Part shown: piece after piece, positions 1-5,386 of the stretch
How the letters are laid out: every line of letters starts with the position of its first letter
Numbering within the stretch: position 1 is the stretch's first letter
From: Limnohabitans sp.
GTDB taxonomy: Bacteria; Pseudomonadota; Gammaproteobacteria; Burkholderiales; Burkholderiaceae_C
Assembly (NCBI GenBank): GCA_024641725.1
Contig: JAHECM010000100.1
Location: 1-5,817 of the forward strand
Direction of reading: 5' to 3'
DNA: 5,817 nucleotides
Position numbers and translations under genes: made by a program
Notes under the pieces: model-generated
What the model was told of the DNA's origin: nothing
Seen by the model: the letters and a program-made list of their open reading frames with translations, nothing else
Databases searched by the model: none

Positions 1-2
1 AT

Positions 3-443
3 GTGGCCATCAGCTGCGACATGCGCATTGCCGCGAGCGACGCGGTGTTCTCGGTGCCTGCAGGCCGCTTGGGTCTGGGCTACCGCTACTCGGCCATGAA
101 GAACCTGGTGGACCTGATCGGGCCCGGCGCAGCCAAGGATTTGTTCTTCACAGCGCGCCGCATCGACGCCGCCGAGGCGCACCGCCTGGGCTTGGTCTCG
201 CGCACCGCACCCGTGGAAGGTTTGACCGAGCTGCTGGCCGAGTACACCAAAGCACTCGATGAAAACGCGCCGCTGACACTCCAAGCCGCCAAGTTCATCA
301 CCCGCGAAATCCTCAAGACCTCACCCAACGCCGACCTGGCGCATTGCCAGCAACTCATTCGCGGCTGCTTTGACAGCGCCGATTACGCCGAGGGCCGCAA
401 GGCCTTCATGGAAAAACGCAAGCCCGCCTTCAAAGGCGTCTGA
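3..443 (+). CDS. Enoyl-CoA hydratase/isomerase (crotonase) family protein, 3' part only
   Basis: This is the C-terminal 146 residues of a crotonase-superfamily protein; the 5' end, including the first oxyanion-hole segment, lies left of the window, so the GTG at position 3 is an internal Val and not a start. Visible family marks are SCDMRIA at residues 4-10, PAGRLGLGY at 19-27, LVDLIGPGAAKDLFFTARRIDAAEA at about 35-59 and GLVSR at 63-67, followed by the helical C-terminal part. Family members bind acyl-CoA in the cytoplasm and hydrate, isomerise or otherwise rework the acyl group. In rat mitochondrial hydratase the catalytic Glu164 sits in a Pro-Glu pair; the matching position here is Ala20 (Pro-Ala-Gly). 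The Glu144 position falls just outside the window. The precise reaction is therefore uncertain. The gene ends with TGA, 28 nt before the next gene, and is probably in the same operon. Family assignment is confident; activity is not. Confidence 0.93.
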   Translation: MAISCDMRIAASDAVFSVPAGRLGLGYRYSAMKNLVDLIGPGAAKDLFFTARRIDAAEAHRLGLVSRTAPVEGLTELLAEYTKALDENAPLTLQAAKFITREILKTSPNADLAHCQQLIRGCFDSADYAEGRKAFMEKRKPAFKGV

Positions 444-460
444 ACTTTCAGACACACCAC

Positions 461-465
461 GGAGA
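461..465 (+). promoter_or_regulatory. Ribosome binding site of the MDR oxidoreductase gene
   Basis: GGAGA lies 6 nt before the ATG at 472. It supports that start over the in-frame ATG at 370, which lies inside the upstream crotonase gene and has no comparable site. Confidence 0.7.
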
Positions 466-471
466 ACACAC

Positions 472-1446
472 ATGCAGTCTTATTGGACGATCTCAGACGA
501 CAACGGCTCACGCCTGGAACTGCGCGAGGTGGACACCCCGCAACCCGGCGCAGGCCAAGTGCTGGTCAAGATGCACGCCGCCTCACTCAACCGAGGTGAG
601 TTCATCCACGGTCACGGCCTGCACGCCGCAGGCAGCGCCAAAGCCGCAGGCATGGAAGGCGCGGGCGACATCGTGCAGCTGGGCGAGGGTGTCACAGGCT
701 GGAAGGCGGGCGACCGCGTGATGGGCCGCTGTCCTGGCGCGTTCTCGCAATACGCCTTGATGGATGTGCGCGAAATGATGCCCGTGCCCGCACGCCTGAC
801 GCTCGAAGAGGCCGCCTCCGTCCCACTGACCTTTTTGGTCACGCACGACCTGCTGGTGCTGCAAGGCCAACTGCAAGCGGGTCAGTGGCTGCTGGTCAAC
901 GGCGTCTCGTCGGGCGTGGGCGTGGCGTCGCTGCAAATGGCCAAGGTGCTGGGCGCCAAGGTCATCGGCACCTCGGGCTCACAGGCCAAGCTCGACCAGC
1001 TCAAGCCCTTGGGGCTGGACGTGGGCATCTGCACACGCGCGCCGGATTTTCATGACGCGGTGATGCAGGCCACGGCAGGTGCAGGGGCCAACTTGGCCGT
1101 CAACACGGTCGGCGGCACGGTCTTTGCCGAGAGCCTGCGCAGCCTGGCGTTTCAGGGCCGCATGGGCATCGTGGGTTATGTGGACGGCACGCTCACAGCG
1201 CCGATTGACCTGGAAACCCTGCACGCCAAACGCCTGACAATTTTTGGTGTGTCCAACAAGCTGCGCACACCGACACAACGCGCCGACGGCATCGCCAAGT
1301 TTGCGGCGCAGATCCTGCCCGCATTGGCCGATGGCCGCATCCAGCCCATGATCGACCGAACGTTCGACTTTGAGGCCATGCCGCAAGCCAAGGCCCACAT
1401 GCAGAGCAACCAGCACACGGGCAAGATCGTGCTGCGCATCGGCTGA
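472..1446 (+). CDS. Zinc-independent MDR-family oxidoreductase (quinone reductase-like)
   Basis: A 324-residue medium-chain dehydrogenase/reductase, close to the usual quinone oxidoreductase length of about 325. The N-terminal GroES-like domain covers about residues 15-125, with SLNRGEF at 38-44 where zinc alcohol dehydrogenases carry a Cys zinc ligand, and GEGVTGWKAGDRV at 71-83. The Rossmann domain follows, with a dinucleotide-binding glycine motif at 144-150 (G144, G148, G150), AKVLGAKVIGT at 157-167, and the C-terminal pattern TGKIVLRIG at 316-324. Only two Cys are present (87 and 187), so neither the catalytic nor the structural zinc site exists; this fits an NAD(P)H-dependent reductase of quinones, enones or enoyl thioesters in the cytoplasm. 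The start at 472 is set by the GGAGA site and by homology, since the family begins shortly before the strand around LELREVDTPQPG. It lies 28 nt after the crotonase and 28 nt before the first binding-protein gene. The true substrate is unknown; acting on the crotonase product or precursor is an inference from context. Confidence 0.92.
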   Translation: MQSYWTISDDNGSRLELREVDTPQPGAGQVLVKMHAASLNRGEFIHGHGLHAAGSAKAAGMEGAGDIVQLGEGVTGWKAGDRVMGRCPGAFSQYALMDVREMMPVPARLTLEEAASVPLTFLVTHDLLVLQGQLQAGQWLLVNGVSSGVGVASLQMAKVLGAKVIGTSGSQAKLDQLKPLGLDVGICTRAPDFHDAVMQATAGAGANLAVNTVGGTVFAESLRSLAFQGRMGIVGYVDGTLTAPIDLETLHAKRLTIFGVSNKLRTPTQRADGIAKFAAQILPALADGRIQPMIDRTFDFEAMPQAKAHMQSNQHTGKIVLRIG

Positions 1447-1458
1447 CCACGCCCCTAC

Positions 1459-1468
1459 AAGGAGGAGA
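1459..1468 (+). promoter_or_regulatory. Strong ribosome binding site of the first Bug-type gene
   Basis: AAGGAGGAGA contains a near-perfect anti-16S match (AAGGAGG) and ends 6 nt before the ATG at 1475. It is the strongest Shine-Dalgarno site in the window, consistent with high translation of a secreted binding protein, and rules out the in-frame ATG at 1370 inside the upstream gene. Confidence 0.8.
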
Positions 1469-1474
1469 CACGCG

Positions 1475-2449
1475 ATGAACACAAGAAACACCCTCGCCGC
1501 TTGCGCATTGGCCTTGCTGGGCGCAGGCGTGCACGCGCAGTCCGGTGCACCCTACCCCAACAAACCCGTCAAGCTGCTGGTGGGCTTTGCGCCCGGCGGC
1601 GCCGCCGACCATGTGGCGCGCTCCATGAGCGACGCGTTTGGGCGCGCCTTGGGCACCAGCGTCGTGGTCGAAAACCGTGCAGGCGCGGGTTCGAGCATCG
1701 CCGCAGAAATCGCGGCCAAGGCCCCAGCCGATGGCTACACGGTGCTGATCGCCAGCCCCAGCAGCATCTCGGTGAACCCAGCGCTCAACCCCAAACTGGG
1801 CTACTCCGCCAAGGACTTGGCCCCGGTGACCAAAATCACCACCTCGCCTTTGGTCGTCGCGGTCAACCCGAACATCGGCATCAACACCCTGCAAGACCTG
1901 ATTGCTCGGGCCAAAAAAGAGCCCGGCCGCATCAACTACGCCACCTCGGGCAATGGCTCGGCGCCGCACTTGGGCGGCGCGCTCTTCACGCAGTTGGCCA
2001 ATGTGGACCTGACGCACATCCCGTTTCGGGGTGGCGGCCCGGCCATCCAGTCGCTGATCGCGGGCGACACGCAAGTGACCTTTGGCACGCCGCCATCGGT
2101 CTTGCCCATGGTGCAGGCCGGTCGCCTGAAAGCTCTGGCCGTCAGCACGTCTGAGCGCACCGCGCTGGTGCCCGGCGTGCCCGGTTCGCGCGAAGCGGGT
2201 CTGCCCGAATACAACATCGAATTTTGGTACGGCATCTTTGTGCCTGCGGCCACGCCCGCTCCGGTGGTCAAAAAGATTTACGAAGCCGCGCAATGGGCCA
2301 TGGCCCAGCCCAACGTGAAGGCCGCACTGGCCCGGGAGGGCACCGATGTGGAGCTGTCCAAGTCGGCTGACCAATTTGCGGCCTTTTTGCAAGAAGACGC
2401 GAAGTTCTGGGTCAAACTGGTCAAGAGCGCGGGCGTCAAACTCGACTGA
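1475..2449 (+). CDS. Bug/TctC-family tripartite tricarboxylate transporter solute-binding protein (first copy)
   Basis: A 324-residue periplasmic binding protein of the Bug (TctC) family, which captures carboxylates and similar small organic solutes for tripartite tricarboxylate transporters or for sensing. A Sec signal peptide spans residues 1-21, with Arg4, a hydrophobic core around 6-19 and a likely cut after VHA before QSG. Family marks in order: YPNKPVKLLVGFAPGGAADHVAR at about 27-49, VVVENRAGAG at 63-72, APADGYTVL at 83-91, NPAL at 101-104, GRINYATSGNGSAPHL at 151-166, HIPFRGGGPAIQSLIAG at 181-197, and GRLKALAVS at 216-224. The usual GAGGN-I/L-G loop reads GAGSSIA here, a departure near the ligand cleft that may reflect a different ligand. 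It lies 28 nt after the MDR gene and 15 nt before the aldolase-like gene. No TctA or TctB membrane subunit is in the window. The ligand cannot be told from sequence. Confidence 0.95.
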   Translation: MNTRNTLAACALALLGAGVHAQSGAPYPNKPVKLLVGFAPGGAADHVARSMSDAFGRALGTSVVVENRAGAGSSIAAEIAAKAPADGYTVLIASPSSISVNPALNPKLGYSAKDLAPVTKITTSPLVVAVNPNIGINTLQDLIARAKKEPGRINYATSGNGSAPHLGGALFTQLANVDLTHIPFRGGGPAIQSLIAGDTQVTFGTPPSVLPMVQAGRLKALAVSTSERTALVPGVPGSREAGLPEYNIEFWYGIFVPAATPAPVVKKIYEAAQWAMAQPNVKAALAREGTDVELSKSADQFAAFLQEDAKFWVKLVKSAGVKLD

Positions 2450-2450
2450 G

Positions 2451-2456
2451 AAGGAG
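2451..2456 (+). promoter_or_regulatory. Ribosome binding site of the aldolase-like gene
   Basis: AAGGAG begins two bases after the upstream stop codon and ends 8 nt before the ATG at 2465. It selects that ATG over the in-frame GTG at 2456, which overlaps the site itself, and over the in-frame ATG at 2498, which has no site. Confidence 0.75.
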
Positions 2457-2464
2457 TGTGCAAG

Positions 2465-3253
2465 ATGGTGAAATACGGTGTTTTGCAAATTGAATCGATG
2501 AAGGACCGCTGCACCGCCGCCGAATGGCAGGCGCGCGTGGACCTGGCGGCTTGTTATCGGCTGGTGGACCTGTACGGACTGTCGGACATGATGGCCAACC
2601 ACGTGTCGAGCCATGTGCCCGGCGAGCCGGGCGCGTTTTTGATCAACGCCTACGGCATGATGTACGAAGAGATCACGGCGTCCAGCTTGGTCAAGATCGA
2701 CCTGCACGGCCGCATTCTGTCCCAGCCCGACTTTGGCGCGCTGAACTACGGCATCAACAAAGCGGGGTATGTGATCCACAGCGCGGTGCACAACGCCCGC
2801 CCCGAAGTGGCCTGCGTCATCCACACCCACAGCTGGGCGTCGATGGCCGTGTCTGCGCTCGAATGCGGACTGCTGCCCATCACACAAACGTCGATGCGAT
2901 TTCTCAAGATCGGTTACCACGACTACCAGGGCGTGGTGCTGAACGAAGAAGAACAAGCCTCGCTGCTCAAAGACCTGGGGCAAAGCGAAGCCTTGATGCT
3001 GCGCAACCACGGCGCACTGGTGGTGGGGCGCTCAGTGGGCGAAGCCTTCAACTGGATGCACCGGCTGGAGCTGGCTTGCCAAACGCAACTGGCGGCCATG
3101 GCCTGCAACACCCCGTTCGCCAAAGTCCCTCAGCCCATCCTCGAAGAAACCTGGAACAACTACCAGCCCAGCACGCGCAGACCTTATGGCCTGATGGAGT
3201 GGCCAGCGCTGCTGCGCAAACTTGACCGCTTGGACCCCAGCTACAAAACCTGA
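2465..3253 (+). CDS. Class II aldolase/adducin-family protein
   Basis: A 262-residue single-domain protein of the class II aldolase/adducin fold, the expected length for the family. Zn-dependent members (for example fuculose-1-phosphate aldolase, FucA, and ribulose-5-phosphate 4-epimerase) cleave or epimerise sugar phosphates in the cytoplasm. Visible marks are NHVSSHVPGEPGAFLINAYGMMYEEI at about 45-70, ASSLVKIDLHG at 72-82, the His-Thr-His metal motif at 120-122, and NHG at 181-183. His120, His122 and His182 match the three zinc ligands of FucA (His92, His94, His155). The catalytic Glu73 of FucA, 19 residues before the first His, is replaced by Gly101 within NKAGYVIHS. The metal site is thus kept but the classic acid/base is not, so a standard retro-aldol reaction on a sugar phosphate should not be assumed. 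It sits between two binding-protein genes and upstream of a 2-hydroxyacid dehydrogenase, which suggests work on a carboxylic or hydroxy acid; that is inference. Confidence 0.93.
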   Translation: MVKYGVLQIESMKDRCTAAEWQARVDLAACYRLVDLYGLSDMMANHVSSHVPGEPGAFLINAYGMMYEEITASSLVKIDLHGRILSQPDFGALNYGINKAGYVIHSAVHNARPEVACVIHTHSWASMAVSALECGLLPITQTSMRFLKIGYHDYQGVVLNEEEQASLLKDLGQSEALMLRNHGALVVGRSVGEAFNWMHRLELACQTQLAAMACNTPFAKVPQPILEETWNNYQPSTRRPYGLMEWPALLRKLDRLDPSYKT

Positions 3254-3309
3254 CCAGGCACCCACTCACCCAACTGACCCGGCCATTCTGGCAAAGGGCG
3301 CTGCATTGC

Positions 3310-3315
3310 AAGGAG
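3310..3315 (+). promoter_or_regulatory. Ribosome binding site of the second Bug-type gene
   Basis: AAGGAG lies 5 nt before the ATG at 3321 and fixes this start over the in-frame ATG at 3222, which is inside the aldolase-like gene. The next in-frame ATG, at 3354, has no such site. Confidence 0.75.
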
Positions 3316-3320
3316 ACAAG

Positions 3321-4334
3321 ATGATCCGTTTATTGGGGCTGCGCATCCGCAGCATGGCCTTGAGCTCAGGTCTGCTGGCGCTGATCGGTTTAGCCGGTTT
3401 GGCCAGCTTGTCCGCTTTGCCCGCGCTCGCGCAAGGCAGTTACCCGAGCAAACCCGTCAAAGTGGTTGTGGCTTTTACCGCAGGCGGCACCACCGACATC
3501 TTGGCGCGCTTGGTGGCGCAGCAACTCACCGAGAAGCTCAAACAGCCCTTTGTGATCGACAACAAACCCGGCGCTGGCGGCAACCTGGGCACCGAGCTGG
3601 TGGTGCGTGCGCCTGCCGACGGCTACACATTGCTGGTCAACTCGGTGGGGCCGATCGCGGTCAACCCCACGCTGTACGGCAAACTGCCCTACAACCCGCT
3701 CACCGATCTGGTGCCCGTGGTGCAAATTGCGGATGTGCCCAACGTGTTGGTGGTTCACCCCAGCGTGCCCGCGCACAACATGGACGAGCTGGTGGCCTAC
3801 GCCAAAGCCAACCCGGGCAAGCTCAATTACGGCTCCACGGGCATCGGCACCTCCTCGCACCTGTCGAGCTTCATGCTGGGCAAGCGCGTGGGGTTTGAGG
3901 CCACGCACATCCCCTACAAAGGGGCTGACGCGCTCAAAGACTTGCTGGCCGGACGCATCCAGTTCATGTTCGCCACCATCCCCTCGGTCATGCAGCACAT
4001 CACCGCAGGCAAGTTGCGCCCGGTGGCCGTGAGCAGCCTCAAGCGCTCGCGGGCCTTGCCCGATGTGCCCACCGTGGTCGAAAAAGGTTTCCCCAACTTT
4101 GAAGCGGGTTCGTGGTTCGGGTTTTTTGCCCCCAAAGGCACACCTGAAGCGGTCATCCAAGCCGTCAACAAAACCGTCAATGAGATGCTCTTGATCCCGG
4201 CCATCGAGCAACAAATGATCGCGCAGGGCGCAGACCCGGCCGGCGGCACGCCCGCCCAGTTTGGCCAGTTCACCCAGCGTGAACACGACAAGTGGCGCGT
4301 GATCGTGCGCGAGTCGGGCGCACGCGCCGAGTGA
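3321..4334 (+). CDS. Bug/TctC-family tripartite tricarboxylate transporter solute-binding protein (second copy)
   Basis: A 337-residue secreted binding protein of the same family as the gene at 1475, but only distantly alike. The signal peptide is long (residues 1-37): basic N-region with Arg3, Arg8 and Arg10, a hydrophobic core from about 13 to 34, and a likely cut after ALA before QGS. Starting at Met12 would give a more typical leader, but the Shine-Dalgarno site favours Met1. The mature part carries canonical family motifs: YPSKPVKVVVAFTAGGTTDILAR at about 41-63, DNKPGAGGNLG at 80-90, APADGYTLL at 97-105, NPTLYGKLPYNP at 115-126, GKLNYGSTGIGTSSHL at 166-181, HIPYKGADALKDLLAGRIQFMF at 196-217, and LPDVPTVVEKGFP at 246-258. 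Its GAGGNLG loop follows the family consensus, unlike the first copy, so the two probably bind different ligands. It lies 67 nt after the aldolase-like gene and its TGA touches the possible GTG start of the next gene. Confidence 0.95.
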   Translation: MIRLLGLRIRSMALSSGLLALIGLAGLASLSALPALAQGSYPSKPVKVVVAFTAGGTTDILARLVAQQLTEKLKQPFVIDNKPGAGGNLGTELVVRAPADGYTLLVNSVGPIAVNPTLYGKLPYNPLTDLVPVVQIADVPNVLVVHPSVPAHNMDELVAYAKANPGKLNYGSTGIGTSSHLSSFMLGKRVGFEATHIPYKGADALKDLLAGRIQFMFATIPSVMQHITAGKLRPVAVSSLKRSRALPDVPTVVEKGFPNFEAGSWFGFFAPKGTPEAVIQAVNKTVNEMLLIPAIEQQMIAQGADPAGGTPAQFGQFTQREHDKWRVIVRESGARAE

Positions 4335-4342
4335 GCTCACTC

Positions 4343-5341
4343 ATGCACACGCCACGGCGCTTGATGCTCTCGCAGAAGATGTTGGACGCGCTTGGGCCAG
4401 ACATCCTCCAACACACCCAGGGCCATGCTCTAGAGCTGGTGTCGATCGAGTCGGCGATGGCTCAGCAGCGGCGCGACATCGACGCGGTTTTCATCTCACG
4501 CGAAGTCACCGGCACCTCGACCAAACACGAGGTGCACCCCGAGCTGCAAGAGTGCTACGACCTGATGTTGGCCAACACCGGTTTGCAATGGGTGCACATC
4601 CATTCGGCCGGGGCCGACCGTCCGGTGTACCAAGCGCTGCAGCAACGCGGCGTGAATGTCACCACCTCGTCAGGGGCCAACGCCCGTGTGGTGGCGGCCA
4701 TGGCGCTGGCGGGCTTGCTCGCGCTCAACAAACGCTTGCCCATGCTTTGGGCTCAGCAGCAAAGGCGCGAGTGGGTACCCCTGCTGGGTGCAGGGCGCAT
4801 GCCGCGCGACCTGCCCGGACAAACGGCCACCATCGTCGGCTGGGGTCCGATCGGGCAAGACCTGGGCCAGCTGCTGTCGGCATTGGGCCTGAACGTCATC
4901 GCGGTGCGCACGCAGGATGCCCAGCCACAAAACGGTGTCGAGATGGTGCGCTTTGACGCCTTGTCCAGCGTCTTGCCGCGCACCGACTGGCTGATCCTGG
5001 CCTGCCCGCTGACCGACACCACGCAAGGTTTGGTCAATGCCGCCAGACTGCAAGCGCTGCCCCCGGGGGCACACCTTGTCAACGTGGCGCGCGGCGAAGT
5101 GGTGGTGCAAAGCGACTTGATCGACGCGCTGCAAAGCGGCCAGTTGGCGGGTGCATTTTTGGATGTTTTTGAACACGAACCCCTGGACGCCGAATCGCCA
5201 CTGTGGGGCCTGCCCAACGTGATCGTCACCCCCCATGCAGCTGGCCACTCCGACGGCAATGCGCAGCGGGTCAATCGGCTGTTTTTGGACAACTTGGCGC
5301 GCTGGTTACGGTTTAAAACTGAGACCCACACGCACTGTTGA
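4343..5341 (+). CDS. D-isomer-specific 2-hydroxyacid dehydrogenase
   Basis: A 332-residue member of the D-2-hydroxyacid dehydrogenase family (formate dehydrogenase/PGDH fold), which interconverts D-2-hydroxy acids and 2-oxo acids with NAD(P)H in the cytoplasm. The Rossmann motif GWGPIG is at 166-171, with LGQLLSALGLNVIAV following. Catalytic residues are all present: Arg250 in NVARGEVV, Glu279 in DVFEHEPL, and His298 in TPHAAG. The residue at the end of the second Rossmann strand, Asp in NAD-specific members, is Arg189 (VIAVRT), which suggests NADP(H) preference. The start is not certain. ATG at 4343 is chosen because it is 8 nt after the upstream stop. An in-frame GTG at 4331 would overlap that stop in a GTGA arrangement and add four residues. 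ATG codons at 4364 and 4379 are also possible. None has a clear Shine-Dalgarno site, so coupling to translation of the upstream gene is likely. Substrate is unknown; glyoxylate/hydroxypyruvate-type or longer 2-oxo acids are all possible. Confidence 0.94.
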   Translation: MHTPRRLMLSQKMLDALGPDILQHTQGHALELVSIESAMAQQRRDIDAVFISREVTGTSTKHEVHPELQECYDLMLANTGLQWVHIHSAGADRPVYQALQQRGVNVTTSSGANARVVAAMALAGLLALNKRLPMLWAQQQRREWVPLLGAGRMPRDLPGQTATIVGWGPIGQDLGQLLSALGLNVIAVRTQDAQPQNGVEMVRFDALSSVLPRTDWLILACPLTDTTQGLVNAARLQALPPGAHLVNVARGEVVVQSDLIDALQSGQLAGAFLDVFEHEPLDAESPLWGLPNVIVTPHAAGHSDGNAQRVNRLFLDNLARWLRFKTETHTHC

Positions 5342-5386
5342 CCCCCACGCTTTTGGTCAGCCCAGTCGGCATTTCAAGGCCTTTCC
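5342..5386. other. Convergent intergenic gap, no clear terminator
   Basis: Forty-five bases separate the stop codons of the plus-strand operon and the minus-strand glnE. The only symmetry I see is the short palindrome AAGGCCTT at 5376-5383. No GC-rich hairpin with a T-run on either strand is evident, so termination may be Rho-dependent or run into the opposite gene. Confidence 0.5.

Noticed and set aside
1493..1504. Leu-Ala-Ala-Cys at residues 7-10 of the first Bug-type protein looks like a lipobox.
   Set aside because: It lies too close to the N-terminus, before most of the hydrophobic core, and a good signal-peptidase I site (VHA before QSG) follows at residue 21. Family members are normally soluble periplasmic proteins.
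1193..3010. A 605-codon minus-strand open frame running opposite three plus-strand genes.
   Set aside because: Its translation is rich in His, Arg, Gly and Val with no recognisable domain, while all three plus-strand genes have clear family motifs. High G/C at third codon positions removes stops from this antisense frame, which explains its length.
3254..3320. The 67-nt gap as a possible internal promoter or attenuator.
   Set aside because: I see only a 4-bp stem (GCCA/TGGC around 3282-3292) and no convincing -35/-10 pair; the only supported element is the Shine-Dalgarno site at its end.
3390..4340. A 316-codon minus-strand open frame opposite the second Bug-type gene.
   Set aside because: Same cause and same His/Gly/Val-rich composition as the other long antisense frame; the plus-strand gene is well supported.
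5311..5319. GTTTAAAAC near the end of the dehydrogenase gene as an operator-like palindrome.
   Set aside because: The symmetry is imperfect, very short and inside a coding sequence, so it is likely chance.
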